NCBI GenBank assembly: GCA_029266035.1
Contig: JAJUFH010000007.1
Location: 38,383-102,382 of the forward strand
Direction: 5' to 3'
DNA length: 64,000 nucleotides
From: Sinomicrobium sp.
GTDB lineage: Bacteria > Bacteroidota > Bacteroidia > Flavobacteriales > Flavobacteriaceae
Below the pieces are notes generated by a model. It was not told where the DNA came from and made no database searches. It saw only the letters and a list, made by a program, of their open reading frames with translations. Each line of letters opens with the position of its first letter. The first letter of the stretch is position 1. Shown here piece after piece: positions 8,582-17,906 of the stretch. The translations under genes were made by a program, and so were the position numbers.

Positions 8582-9859
8582 ATGAATTTTGACCAATGGC
8601 TGAAAAAGGGCGTTTTCATCGTACTGCTGTGCAGTGGAATGTATTCTGCCTATGCGGCTCACGTGCTTATTCCAATGGATGCCGATTTGCAGAAAGACCA
8701 TCTCAAGGCCTATGGTATAGCCTATTGGAGTCTGTCTAAAAACGTCAAAGTACAGTGGTTGCTCAATTACAGAGGAGGGGCTTTTCTACTACCTGAATCT
8801 GAGGAGTTGAGAAAAGAATGTACCATACGAGGTGTTTCTTACGAATTGCTTTCCGACAGTGAAGCTGTCAATATTCTGAATGAGATAAGTAGTCCTGCAA
8901 AAAATCAGAATGCAGTGGTGTTGGAAAAGGCACCTAAAATCGTGGTCTATTCGCCCAAAGACAATCCGCCTTGGGACGATGCGGTAACCATGGTGCTTAC
9001 CTATGCAGAGATACCCTACGACTTAGTGTATGACGAAGAAGTTCTGGCCGACAAATTGCCGATGTACGATTGGCTTCATCTACACCATGAGGATTTTACG
9101 GGACAGTACGGAAAGTTTTACAGAGCCTATAAAATGGCTCCTTGGTATATTCAACAAAAAAAGGAAGAAGAAGAACGTGCAAAGCGATTGGGATATAGCA
9201 AGGTTTCCGACTCCAAACTCGCCGTAGCACTTAAGATACGCGATTTTGTGGTCGGTGGGGGCTTTATGTTTGCCATGTGCTCGGCTACCGATAGTTTTGA
9301 TATAGCTCTTTCGGCAGAAGGAGTGGATATATGTGAGCCTATGTTTGACGGAGACCCTTCTACACCCAACTATCAGTCGAAGATCGATTACAACAAAACC
9401 TTTGCCTTTACTGGCTTTACTTTAGAACGCAACCCAGACGTCTATGAGTTCTCGTCTATAGATATGACGGAAAAGCGGAGGGTTGCCAAAGAAGTAGACT
9501 ACTTTACACTGATGGAGTTTTCGGCCAAGTGGGATCCGGTGCCTACTATGTTATGCCAAAATCACACCGCACTGGTAAAAGGGTTTATGGGACAAACAAC
9601 CAGTTTTAATCGAACGGAAATCAAGTCGAATGTATTGATATTGGGAGAAAATAAGGCCAATGGTGAAGCGAGGTATATTCACGGTGTAAAAGGGAAAGGC
9701 TTTTTTACATTTTACGGAGGGCACGATCCGGAAGACTATCAGCACAGGGTGGGCGACCCTAAAACCGAACTCGAACTGCACCCAAACTCTCCGGGATACC
9801 GACTCATACTCAACAATATTCTTTTCCCGGCCGCAAAAAGGAAAAAACAGAAAACCTGA
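8582..9859 (+). CDS. Conserved secreted protein, often mislabelled asparagine synthetase B
   Basis: 425 residues from the ATG at 8582. A signal peptide (WLKKGVFIVLLCSGMYSAYAA) leads into HVLIPMDADLQKDHLKAYGIAYW. The family is common in Bacteroidota and is frequently named asparagine synthetase B in databases, but I see neither the Cys-1 glutaminase site nor the PP-loop of AsnB, so that name is not supported. Conserved-looking patches are KIVVYSPKDNPPWDDAV, YDWLHLHHEDFTGQYG, GGGFMFAMCSATDSFDIALSA and GKGFFTFYGGHDPEDYQH. The last may suggest a ThuA/glutamine-amidotransferase-like fold. Function unknown; location probably periplasmic. A weak hairpin (AAACC / GGGTTT) follows the stop. Confidence 0.85.
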   Translation: MNFDQWLKKGVFIVLLCSGMYSAYAAHVLIPMDADLQKDHLKAYGIAYWSLSKNVKVQWLLNYRGGAFLLPESEELRKECTIRGVSYELLSDSEAVNILNEISSPAKNQNAVVLEKAPKIVVYSPKDNPPWDDAVTMVLTYAEIPYDLVYDEEVLADKLPMYDWLHLHHEDFTGQYGKFYRAYKMAPWYIQQKKEEEERAKRLGYSKVSDSKLAVALKIRDFVVGGGFMFAMCSATDSFDIALSAEGVDICEPMFDGDPSTPNYQSKIDYNKTFAFTGFTLERNPDVYEFSSIDMTEKRRVAKEVDYFTLMEFSAKWDPVPTMLCQNHTALVKGFMGQTTSFNRTEIKSNVLILGENKANGEARYIHGVKGKGFFTFYGGHDPEDYQHRVGDPKTELELHPNSPGYRLILNNILFPAAKRKKQKT

Positions 9860-9926
9860 TGGGTTTGTGTTGTTTTTTAATCCGAAACCTCCGATATCAC
9901 AATAAGATTATTAGGAATAATACGTG

Positions 9927-9954
9927 TTGATACTTTCGGATATTTTTACTTTTG
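9927..9954 (+). promoter_or_regulatory. Candidate promoter upstream of the T9SS type B gene
   Basis: TTG at 9927-9929, 17-base spacer, TACTTTTG at 9947-9954. A perfect inverted repeat follows at once (9962-9993). If used for the gene at 10413, it gives a 5' leader of about 450 bases. Confidence 0.5.
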
Positions 9955-9961
9955 GCAACTG

Positions 9962-9993
9962 TATTCACCAAAAAGCCTTACTTTTGGTGAATA
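9962..9993. promoter_or_regulatory. 12-base perfect inverted repeat, operator-like
   Basis: TATTCACCAAAA (9962-9973) and its exact complement TTTTGGTGAATA (9982-9993), 8-base spacer, directly downstream of a TAnnTTTG element. There is no T-run, so an operator or 5'-leader hairpin is more likely than a terminator. Confidence 0.5.
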
Positions 9994-10412
9994 AGACGTA
10001 TTCTATGATAGAAAGAGTTATTCCGTGGAAGATTTCCGATAGGTTGTTCAAAGGGAAAACCATTCTTGTCTAGGAGCTACGGACTAAAATTGTATCTTAT
10101 TTCTCTGTATTTGAGATTACTTCTTCTTACTGTATTCCGTACTATACCGATATTTATTCCATTTGGTTACATTCTCAACATATTTAATGGGAAAGGTGTT
10201 TTTTTATATGCACTACCTGTCTTTGATTTGTGTATATTTGATTTTTTGTGATTATAGTTGATATATATTTAAAATCAGCAGTCGCAGAATAGCAATAACA
10301 TAATACTCTTGAAGTAGGTGCAGACCACATACTTCAAATCCCAGTACCGATTTCCAGAGAAACGGCCCCTGAGAAACCCGATCTATTCGGGGATAACAAC
10401 AAAAGTTGAAAT
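9994..10412. other. Long leader/intergenic region without a convincing gene
   Basis: About 420 AT-rich bases. It holds a second TATATTTG element (10233-10240), a small hairpin TTGAAGTA...TACTTCAA (about 10311-10338) and CCCGA...TCGGGG (about 10377-10392) just before the ATG at 10413. The only open frame (10066-10251) lacks a plausible start context and protein-like composition. Confidence 0.4.
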
Positions 10413-13400
10413 ATGAAGCAGAATACTGTGTTTGGGGCTGTCTTTTTTATCGTGGCCTTTCTGTTGACTTCCGCGCTTCAGGCTCAGGTACTAAAGCAGT
10501 TTAATGAGCAATATAAGGAAAAGGTAAGGGGAAATATGACCATGATTGCCAATGGTATATTAAACAGATATGTAGAGGGAGGAGCATCTCCCGAAACTCC
10601 TTATAGTGGTACTACCTTCAACGACAATCTGGATATGCGTTATATCGATATTGACGATGACCAGTTTACTTTTAGTTCCAGCAGTGCTACACTTTCTATT
10701 GTAGATAGTGACGGATGCTATAGTATTAAGTATGCCGCCCTGTACTGGTCTGGTATTTACCCTTTTGAAAACCAAGAGCAGACTGGTGTAAGACATGCGA
10801 TAGAAGAAGTGAAACTCAAGCTCCCCGGAGAGTCGGTCTACAGAGATATCACGGCGAAGGAAGTGGTTTTTGACGGGAAAGATTCAGATAGATCTAATGT
10901 GAGATTGAGAAGCCCTTATGCCTGCTATGCCGATATTACGGATCTTTTAGGAAATCTTCCCAATGTAGAAGGAGAGTATACCGTAGCCAATGTACACGCG
11001 GCAGAAGGGAAGTATAGTGGAGCCAGTACTATTTTTGGTACAGGTACCTCAGCGGGCTGGACCATCTTCGTAGTCTATGAAGATCAGTCGCTTCCGGCTC
11101 GTTTTATCACTACTTTCGATGGGTTTTCTTGGGTACAGTCTAGCGTGCCGTCTGTCAATGTTCCTATTTCAGGGTTCAGTACCAATCCTACCGGTCCGGT
11201 TAGGGTAGATTTGATGACCATTGCACTCGAAGGGGATCAAAATGCTGCGGGAGATAGTTTTTATCTAAATTCCGATCGCGGGAGTTTCCGGATTAGCGAT
11301 GAGGTCAGTGCTGCAAATAATTATTTTAACAGCAAAATATCCAAAAACGGTCAGAAGTTAACCGATCGAATTCCCAATAGCGAGAATACCTTGGGTTATG
11401 ATTCTAAAATTATATCTACAGTAGACCTCCTCAATAATAATGAAACTGAAGCCACGATGAGGTTTACCACTAATCAAGACTCTTATTTTCCCTTTTTTGT
11501 AGCCTTTAGTGCAGAGATTTACGAGCCGGATATACGAATGATGACATCGGTTCGAGATGCTTCAGGAGCTAATCTTTCCGACCAGGAGGTGGCTATGGGA
11601 TCTAAAATATACTATCACATAGAATTTGAAAATGCCGGAAACGACCACGCTCGTGATTTTACGATAAGAGACCTGCTTCCGGTAACAGTCAATAAGGATG
11701 TGCAGGTGGAGTCGACCAGTGAGGGGATTAGTTACCAGTACGATCAGGAAAGTGGCGAATTGTTGTTTAGCATAGCCGATAACGATGGAGAGTTTAAGGT
11801 GGGAGCACAAGGTAGTATTGTTATTTCGGTAAGTGTAGCGACGGACTGTAATAAATTTACAGCAGCCTGTTCTCATATTGTAAAGAACCAGGCTTTTGCC
11901 ACCTATACGGGTGTGGAGAGCGGAATTGTTCAGGAGGATGCCAGTTTTAGTGGAGTGGATGGATGTAATATAGGCAGAGAAGAGTCGGTGAATTTTCTGG
12001 TCAACACGGCTCATTGTATTTATGAAAGGGACGAGGTGTTACAATGTCTGCAAATGGAACTCGTTGCCGGAGAAGGCTTTTCTGCCTATACCTGGAAAGA
12101 CAACACGGGACAAGTGATTGGGAATACGAGAACCATTACGATAGATGAACCGGGGGTTTATACCGTTTTTAAGGAGTTGGAAGAAGGTTCATTGTGTTTT
12201 GATATGGAGGAGAATATTACCGTAACCGGGGTAGGAGGTGCAGCTGTTCTGAGTGACATACGGCTTATAGATCGTACTGATGTATTGTGCAATGGTGAGG
12301 CTACAGGAAGTATTACAGTACAGGCTAGCGGTGGTTTGGGAGAGTTGCGTTATGGCATAGCAGGGAAGGGAGTGTTCCAAACCTCTGGAGTATTCAATAA
12401 TCTCGAAGCGGGAATTTATACGGTAATAGTAAGAGATGAAAGGGAGTGTGAACTGAGTGTGGATGTTGAGATCTCCCAGCCCGATGCAATAAGTGTGCAG
12501 TTACAGGAGCAGAATGTTGATCAAGAAGTCTGTGTAGGCGACCGCGATGCCCGAGTGTTGATTGATATTTCGGGAGGAACACCGCCTTATGCTACCAGTC
12601 TTAATTACAAGGATAATTTTGTGGATAATCAATTTGAATTTTTCGGACTTTCGGGAGAAGAGCATAATGTAATCTATATCAGAGATGCCGTCGGTTGTGA
12701 GTACGCATACGAAATTCCACTTGCCAATCCGGTGAATATAATGCCTGTAGTGGATATCAGCTATGAATGTGAAGGTGCATATACGTCGAATAGGGTTGTT
12801 GTAGAAGTAAATCCCGAAGTGTCAGGACAGGTGATGTACAGCCTGGATGGGGCACCTTTACAAATGGGAAACAGCTATTCAAACCTCGGTTCGGGAGAGC
12901 ATGTGATAGAGGTTACCCATGCCAACGGATGTGTACAGGGAGTGTCGTTTATAATAGAGGATATAGCGCCACTAGAGCTCCGTCTTGAAGTGAACGAACT
13001 GAACGAAATTACAGCTGTGGCTTCCGGAGGTAGGGGAACTTATCGCTATGAGGTGAATGGGAATAGTTTGGGAGAAGTGAATACTTACCGCATATATCAG
13101 TCTGCAAATTATACGGTATCTGTAACTGATGCCAAGGGTTGTACACTCTCTTCAACTATAGCGATGGATTTTGTGGATATAGAGATTCCGAAGGTGTTTA
13201 CACCTAATGGCGATGGATATCAAGACAGTTGGACGATAAAGAATATCGAAGCATACCCCGGCATGAAGGTCATTATATACGACCGCTATGGAAGAGAGCT
13301 CGTAAAACTCCCTCCGGGTGCGGGATGGGATGGGGTTTACAAGGGTAGTCTCCTGCCTACAGGCGATTACTGGTATACCCTAAAACTGAACAATGAGAAA

Positions 13401-13442
13401 GATAACAGAGAATTTGTAGGCCACTTCACACTGTATAGATAA
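10413..13442 (+). CDS. Large secreted protein with DUF11- and SprB-type repeats and T9SS type B C-terminal domain
   Basis: 1009 residues. A signal peptide (GAVFFIVAFLLTSALQAQ) is followed by a beta-rich N-terminal region (about 30-370, with IKYAALYWSGIYP), a DUF11-like domain (about 375-500; YYHIEFENAGNDHARDFTIRDLLP), and SprB-like repeats (about 615-700; LCNGEATGSITVQASGGLG...LEAGIYTVIVRDERECE) plus related repeats to about 920. The C-terminus (about 925-1009) begins IPKVFTPNGDGYQDSW and contains IYDRYGRELV and GDYWYTLKL, the gliding-motility-associated type B sorting domain (CHU_C). It should cross the outer membrane by T9SS and stay on the surface. The PorP/SprF gene follows 83 bases later, the usual partner arrangement for type B cargo. 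Confidence 0.93.
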   Translation: MKQNTVFGAVFFIVAFLLTSALQAQVLKQFNEQYKEKVRGNMTMIANGILNRYVEGGASPETPYSGTTFNDNLDMRYIDIDDDQFTFSSSSATLSIVDSDGCYSIKYAALYWSGIYPFENQEQTGVRHAIEEVKLKLPGESVYRDITAKEVVFDGKDSDRSNVRLRSPYACYADITDLLGNLPNVEGEYTVANVHAAEGKYSGASTIFGTGTSAGWTIFVVYEDQSLPARFITTFDGFSWVQSSVPSVNVPISGFSTNPTGPVRVDLMTIALEGDQNAAGDSFYLNSDRGSFRISDEVSAANNYFNSKISKNGQKLTDRIPNSENTLGYDSKIISTVDLLNNNETEATMRFTTNQDSYFPFFVAFSAEIYEPDIRMMTSVRDASGANLSDQEVAMGSKIYYHIEFENAGNDHARDFTIRDLLPVTVNKDVQVESTSEGISYQYDQESGELLFSIADNDGEFKVGAQGSIVISVSVATDCNKFTAACSHIVKNQAFATYTGVESGIVQEDASFSGVDGCNIGREESVNFLVNTAHCIYERDEVLQCLQMELVAGEGFSAYTWKDNTGQVIGNTRTITIDEPGVYTVFKELEEGSLCFDMEENITVTGVGGAAVLSDIRLIDRTDVLCNGEATGSITVQASGGLGELRYGIAGKGVFQTSGVFNNLEAGIYTVIVRDERECELSVDVEISQPDAISVQLQEQNVDQEVCVGDRDARVLIDISGGTPPYATSLNYKDNFVDNQFEFFGLSGEEHNVIYIRDAVGCEYAYEIPLANPVNIMPVVDISYECEGAYTSNRVVVEVNPEVSGQVMYSLDGAPLQMGNSYSNLGSGEHVIEVTHANGCVQGVSFIIEDIAPLELRLEVNELNEITAVASGGRGTYRYEVNGNSLGEVNTYRIYQSANYTVSVTDAKGCTLSSTIAMDFVDIEIPKVFTPNGDGYQDSWTIKNIEAYPGMKVIIYDRYGRELVKLPPGAGWDGVYKGSLLPTGDYWYTLKLNNEKDNREFVGHFTLYR

Positions 13443-13525
13443 ATTGTGAAAGGAGGTAGGAACAATATTGAAAGGAGTGCAGCTATCAGGAGATGAAAAA
13501 CCTTTGTATTCCAAAAAGGAAGCCG

Positions 13526-14479
13526 ATGAAAATAAGATTAGGTTTACTCGCTATTTTTTGCACGGCGAAATTTTATGCCCAAGAGCTCTCACTTCCGGTA
13601 TATACCCAATATCTGGGGGACAGTGAGTTCCTGATATCACCTGCCTATGCCGGGATGGGGGAATATATCAAACTAAGAGCCAATGGCGTTGCACAGTGGG
13701 TGGGCATAGAAGATGCTCCGGCCACACAGTCGCTGGCAGGGGATGTGCGGTTGGGAATGCGATCGGGAGTTGGAATTATGTTCTTTAACGACAAAAACGG
13801 TTATACTCGCCAGTATGGAGGGCGACTTTCTTATGCTCATCACCTCACTCTCGATACCTATGAGAACCATTTTCTGTCGTTTTCCCTCTCTTATAATTTC
13901 AACCAGTTTAAGATTGATGTTTCAGAATTCGATCCTTCCGATCCTGGTATTCATGGCGATCATCTGGTAAACAATCACAATTTTGATATAGGTGTGCTGT
14001 ATCGCTACAGGAAATTTTACCTGAGCTTCAATGTCGCTAATCTCTTAAACAAGCCTACGGACCAGTTTACTGTAATGAGTTCGGGAATTTATAGAAATTA
14101 CTCTGTGTATACCGGGTATCGCTTTAGAAAGCACAAGAGAAGTGAGTTTGAAATAGAACCTTCACTTTATTTTCAGCTCTTTGAACACGACGGTCGATCG
14201 AGTACCGACCTCAGTATCAAATTTCGGAAATACGATTTTGAGGACTATTACTGGGCGGGTATTTCGTATCGCTTTCTGAACGATCAGCTGTTGAATCCGC
14301 TCAATATCGGACCTATGGCAGGGGTTAAAATAAGCAATTTTTATGCGGCCTATTCTTATCAGGTGGCTCTTAATTCGATAATGAGCTACAATGGCGGAAC
14401 GCATATGATTACACTGGGAGTGGATATTTTTCAGGGAATAGGTGAGTGTAAATGTACTCACAATACCGGGGGATGGTGA
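13526..14479 (+). CDS. PorP/SprF family type IX secretion membrane protein
   Basis: 317 residues from the ATG at 13526, which starts a clean signal peptide (MKIRLGLLAIFCTAKFYAQ); the ATG at 13493 would add eleven residues before it. The mature part starts ELSLPVYTQYLGDSEFLISPAYAG, the PorP/SprF hallmark, and continues as a 12-14-strand beta-barrel (FLSFSLSYNFNQFKID, YLSFNVANLLNKP, RKHKRSEFEIEPSLYFQL). Proteins of this family are needed for secretion or anchoring of the adjacent type B cargo, as SprF is for SprB. It forms an operon with the cargo gene at 10413. Confidence 0.92.
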   Translation: MKIRLGLLAIFCTAKFYAQELSLPVYTQYLGDSEFLISPAYAGMGEYIKLRANGVAQWVGIEDAPATQSLAGDVRLGMRSGVGIMFFNDKNGYTRQYGGRLSYAHHLTLDTYENHFLSFSLSYNFNQFKIDVSEFDPSDPGIHGDHLVNNHNFDIGVLYRYRKFYLSFNVANLLNKPTDQFTVMSSGIYRNYSVYTGYRFRKHKRSEFEIEPSLYFQLFEHDGRSSTDLSIKFRKYDFEDYYWAGISYRFLNDQLLNPLNIGPMAGVKISNFYAAYSYQVALNSIMSYNGGTHMITLGVDIFQGIGECKCTHNTGGW

Positions 14480-14511
14480 GTTGGTGATGGGAGAGGATTA
14501 GTGTAGAAGGC

Positions 14512-14543
14512 AAAAAAAATCCGGCCTTTTTCAAGACCGGATT
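14512..14543 (-). terminator. Rho-independent terminator of the thrS-infC-rpmI-rplT operon
   Basis: AATCCGG (14518-14524) pairs with CCGGATT (14537-14543). On the minus strand the stem is followed by a run of eight T (A12-A19 on the plus strand). It lies 32 bases beyond the rplT stop. Confidence 0.82.
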
Positions 14544-14574
14544 AAATAAGCGAAATATATCTTGTTAATAACGT

Positions 14575-14919
14575 TTACTTTACTTTGTCTACAACAGCCT
14601 TGAAAGCCTCTGGGTGGTTCATAGCCAGGTCCGCGAGTACCTTTCGGTTTAGCTCGATATCATTGGCTTTGAGCTTACCCATAAACTGGGAGTAGGAGAG
14701 TCCGTGCAATCTGGCACCTGCATTGATACGGGTAATCCAAAGTGCTCTAAATGTTCTCTTTTTGTTCCTGCGGTCTCTGTATGCATAGAGCATAGCTTTT
14801 TCAACCGCATTCTTGGCAACAGTCCAAACGTTTTTACGTCTTCCGTAGTAGCCTTTTGCCTGCTTCATAATTTTTTTTCTGCGGGCTCTTGAGGCTACTG
14901 AATTTACTGATCTTGGCAT
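14575..14919 (-). CDS. rplT: 50S ribosomal protein L20
   Basis: 114 residues, standard length. Basic N-terminal extension ([29 protein letters not shown]) and globular part [23 protein letters not shown] and [16 protein letters not shown] are diagnostic. It binds 23S rRNA early in 50S assembly. Last gene of the thrS-infC-rpmI-rplT operon, followed by a terminator. Confidence 0.98.
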   Translation of the reverse strand: MPRSVNSVASRARRKKIMKQAKGYYGRRKNVWTVAKNAVEKAMLYAYRDRRNKKRTFRALWITRINAGARLHGLSYSQFMGKLKANDIELNRKVLADLAMNHPEAFKAVVDKVK

Positions 14920-15043
14920 AATCTTTTGTTTTTTGTAGCAGGCGATTCACACTTAAAAACGATAAATTCGCAATGGTGAATTCTTTAATAATTGGCCTGA
15001 CTCCAGGGTTGTACAATACTATAAAACCGGAACAAGCGCTTAA

Positions 15044-15241
15044 TTACTTAAGACGCAATTGTTCTTTAATGCTGTTAACGTCGTTGTCGTGTACCAAGGT
15101 ACTGTGCGTTAACGCGAGCTTACGCTTTTTACTCTTTTTAGTCAGAATGTGACTTTTAAAAGCGTGCTTTCTCTTAATTTTACCAGAACCTGTAAGCTTA
15201 AAACGCTTCTTAGCACTGGATTTGGTTTTCATTTTAGGCAT
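15044..15241 (-). CDS. rpmI: 50S ribosomal protein L35
   Basis: 65 residues. [25 protein letters not shown] is the family signature, followed by a very basic [12 protein letters not shown] core. Lies between infC and rplT as in most bacteria. The 124-base gap to rplT is rather long and might hold regulatory RNA structure, but no known element was recognised. Confidence 0.98.
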   Translation of the reverse strand: MPKMKTKSSAKKRFKLTGSGKIKRKHAFKSHILTKKSKKRKLALTHSTLVHDNDVNSIKEQLRLK

Positions 15242-15269
15242 AATTTCCTAATTATTATGATTACTTCGC

Positions 15270-15833
15270 TTATTTCTTAACTTTCTTGGGAGCGATAAAC
15301 ATAGTCATTCGCTTACCTTCCAACTTTGGCATCTGTTCTACTTTTCCGTACTCTTCCAAATCCTGAGCCAAGCGGAGCAGCAATATCTCTCCCTGATCTT
15401 TGTACACTATAGAGCGTCCTTTAAAAAAGACATAAGCCTTTAGTTTGGCTCCGTCTTTGAGGAATTTCTCGCCGTGCTTCTTTTTAAACTCGTAGTCGTG
15501 TTCGTCGGTTTGCGGGCCGAAACGTATTTCTTTGACTACAATCTTGGCAGCCTTTGCCTTTAAAACTTTTTCCCTCTTCTTTTGTTCGTAGAGGAACTTC
15601 TTGTAGTCCATGATCTTACAGACAGGGGGGACTGCTTTAGGCGAAATTTCCACCAGATCTAGTTCTAGTTCTTCGGCTTTAGACAGTGCTTCCCTAGTGG
15701 GGTATACCCCGGTTTCTACGTTGTCGCCTACCAGACGAACCTCCGGCACTCGGATGTCCCGATTGGTTCTGTGCGGGTTCTTGTCCTCTCTCTGGGGCGG
15801 ACGATTTCTGTTAAATCTTCTTTTAATTGCTAT
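15270..15833 (-). CDS. infC: Translation initiation factor IF-3 with a non-ATG start
   Basis: About 187 residues. IF-3 stops premature 70S formation and checks the start codon. The N-domain ([50 protein letters not shown]) and C-domain ([25 protein letters not shown]) are clear. The first ATG (15749) falls inside the conserved N-domain. The frame is open upstream with coding-like sequence ([27 protein letters not shown]) back to a stop at 15837-15839, and the only initiator-like codons there are ATA (15833) and ATT (15827). A rare AUU-type start is the basis of infC autoregulation in E. coli, so the same control is likely here. I chose the ATA; the ATT six bases later is equally possible. Confidence 0.93.
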   Translation of the reverse strand: MAIKRRFNRNRPPQREDKNPHRTNRDIRVPEVRLVGDNVETGVYPTREALSKAEELELDLVEISPKAVPPVCKIMDYKKFLYEQKKREKVLKAKAAKIVVKEIRFGPQTDEHDYEFKKKHGEKFLKDGAKLKAYVFFKGRSIVYKDQGEILLLRLAQDLEEYGKVEQMPKLEGKRMTMFIAPKKVKK

Positions 15834-15876
15834 GGCTTACAAATTTTTAATTAAACTTCTCTGTTGCTGACCTTGC

Positions 15877-17817
15877 TTAAAACTGCTTTAAAGTTCGGTT
15901 TATCTCTTCTTGCACTATTTTTGCAAATGCCTCTACACTGATACTTCCTAGATCTTCTCCTCCGTGTTTTCTAACGGAAATAGTACCTTCCTTCTCCTCA
16001 TTCTCACCTACGATAAGCATATAGGGAATTTTTTTCATCTCTGCTTCCCTAATCTTCTTACCTATGGTTTCACTTCGGTTATCGGCTAGGGCGCGAATTT
16101 CGTAATTTTCTAATGAATTTAAAACTTTTTCGGTATATTTTTCGTATTTCTCACTGATAGAGAGAATAATAGCTTGCTCGGGCATTAGCCACAAGGGGAA
16201 GTTTCCGGCAGTGTGCTCTAAAAGGATGGCTACAAATCTCTCCATACTGCCAAAAGGGGCTCTGTGTATCATTACAGGTCGGTGCATTTCGTTATCGCTA
16301 CCCTTGTAGGTCAGATCAAAACGCTCCGGAAGGTTGTAATCCACTTGTATGGTGCCTAACTGCCAGTTTCTGCCTAGTGCATCTTTTACCATAAAGTCGA
16401 GCTTAGGACCGTAGAATGCCGCTTCTCCTGTTTCTATAACGTAATTGAGTCCTTTTTCTTTTGCGGCATTGATAATGGCGTTTTCTGCTTTTTCCCAGTT
16501 TTCGTCACTTCCGATATACTTTTCTGGAGTTTCGGGGTCGCGAAGGGATACCTGAGCGGTAAAGTTTTCAAATCCGAGCGATCCGAATACGTAGAGTACC
16601 AGGTCTATGACGTTTTTAAACTCTTGGTCTAGCTGATCGGGGGTACAGAAAATATGTGCATCGTCTTGTGTGAATCCCCTAACTCGAGTGAGTCCGTGTA
16701 GCTCACCACTCTGTTCATATCGGTATACCGTGCCAAACTCGGCATAGCGTTTTGGCAGTTCTCTGTAACTCCACGGCCTTACATTGAATATCTCACAGTG
16801 ATGCGGACAGTTCATCGGTTTTAGCAAAAACTCCTCTCCTTCGTGAGGTGTGTGTATAGGCTGAAAGCTGTCTGCGCCGTATTTGGCGTAGTGTCCGGAG
16901 GTTACATAGAGTTCTTTTTGACCGATATGAGGAGAGACGACCTGTTCGTATCCTGCTTTTTTCTGTGCTTTTTTCAGGAAATTTTCCAGACGTTCGCGCA
17001 ATGCAGCTCCTTTGGGAAGCCAGAGGGGAAGTCCTTGTCCTACTTTGTTTGAAAAGGCGAAGAGTTCCAACTCTTTTCCGAGTTTTCGGTGATCTCGTTT
17101 TTTGGCTTCTTCAAGCAACTGAAGGTATTCGGTGAGCTCCTTCTGTTTTGGGAAAGAGATACCGTATATTCTGGTGAGCTGAGTGTTGTTTTCGTCACCT
17201 CGCCAATAAGCTCCGGCTGTATTGAGCAGTTTTACAGCCTTAATAATTCCGGTATTGGGGATATGTCCGCCCCGACACAAATCGGTAAAGGTGTCGTGGT
17301 CGCAAAAGGTGATAGTGCCATCTTCAAGATTTTCTATCAGCTCTAGCTTGTATTCGTTGTTTTGTTTTTTATAGTATTCTAGAGCTTCGGCTTTAGTGAC
17401 CGACCTCATATTGTAATTGTGTTTTCCTCTGGCAATCTCGAGCATTTTTTTCTCGATATCCGGGAAGTCTTTTTCCGAAATGGTGTGGTCGCCCGGATCT
17501 ATATCGTAGTAAAAACCGTGATCTATAGCCGGACCAATAGTCAGTTTCACACCTGGGTAGAGCTCTTCTAATGCTTGAGCGAGTACGTGGGCAGTGGAGT
17601 GCCAGAATGCTTTTTTGCCTTCGTCGTTGTTCCAAGTGTACAATACGAGATTACCGTTTGAGGTAAGCGGAGTTGCCGTTTCTATCGTGGTGCCGTTAAA
17701 GCTTGCAGATATCACATTTCGCGCCAATCCTTCACTGATACTTTTGGCAACATCCATAGGAGTAGTGTTTTTGGGATACTCCTTAACAGACCCGTCGGGT
17801 AAGGTAATCTCGATCAT
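15877..17817 (-). CDS. thrS: Threonyl-tRNA synthetase
   Basis: 646 residues from the ATG at 17817 ([19 protein letters not shown]). Domains in order: TGS (1-60), editing/SAD domain with [20 protein letters not shown], class II catalytic core (about 245-540) with motif 2 and the zinc-site [10 protein letters not shown], and the anticodon-binding domain (about 545-646). It charges tRNA-Thr and edits mischarged serine. The upstream ATG at 17874 would add an unconserved extension. First gene of the operon with infC, rpmI and rplT; 44 bases separate it from infC. Confidence 0.97.
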   Translation of the reverse strand: MIEITLPDGSVKEYPKNTTPMDVAKSISEGLARNVISASFNGTTIETATPLTSNGNLVLYTWNNDEGKKAFWHSTAHVLAQALEELYPGVKLTIGPAIDHGFYYDIDPGDHTISEKDFPDIEKKMLEIARGKHNYNMRSVTKAEALEYYKKQNNEYKLELIENLEDGTITFCDHDTFTDLCRGGHIPNTGIIKAVKLLNTAGAYWRGDENNTQLTRIYGISFPKQKELTEYLQLLEEAKKRDHRKLGKELELFAFSNKVGQGLPLWLPKGAALRERLENFLKKAQKKAGYEQVVSPHIGQKELYVTSGHYAKYGADSFQPIHTPHEGEEFLLKPMNCPHHCEIFNVRPWSYRELPKRYAEFGTVYRYEQSGELHGLTRVRGFTQDDAHIFCTPDQLDQEFKNVIDLVLYVFGSLGFENFTAQVSLRDPETPEKYIGSDENWEKAENAIINAAKEKGLNYVIETGEAAFYGPKLDFMVKDALGRNWQLGTIQVDYNLPERFDLTYKGSDNEMHRPVMIHRAPFGSMERFVAILLEHTAGNFPLWLMPEQAIILSISEKYEKYTEKVLNSLENYEIRALADNRSETIGKKIREAEMKKIPYMLIVGENEEKEGTISVRKHGGEDLGSISVEAFAKIVQEEINRTLKQF

Positions 17818-17906
17818 TGAATTCCAGTTTTTAGGGTGCAAAGATAAGCGTAACTGCCGAAGCGTGCAATACACAGAGGTGTTTTAAGTGATACAGACAA
17901 TGGTTT

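Noticed and set aside
8582..9859. Asparagine synthetase B as name of this gene
   Set aside because: Neither the N-terminal Cys glutaminase nor the ATP PP-loop of AsnB is present, and the protein has a signal peptide.
10066..10251. 61-codon hydrophobic frame in the leader of the T9SS type B gene
   Set aside because: AT-rich sequence easily gives Leu/Ile/Phe-rich frames; there is no start context and no similarity that I know.
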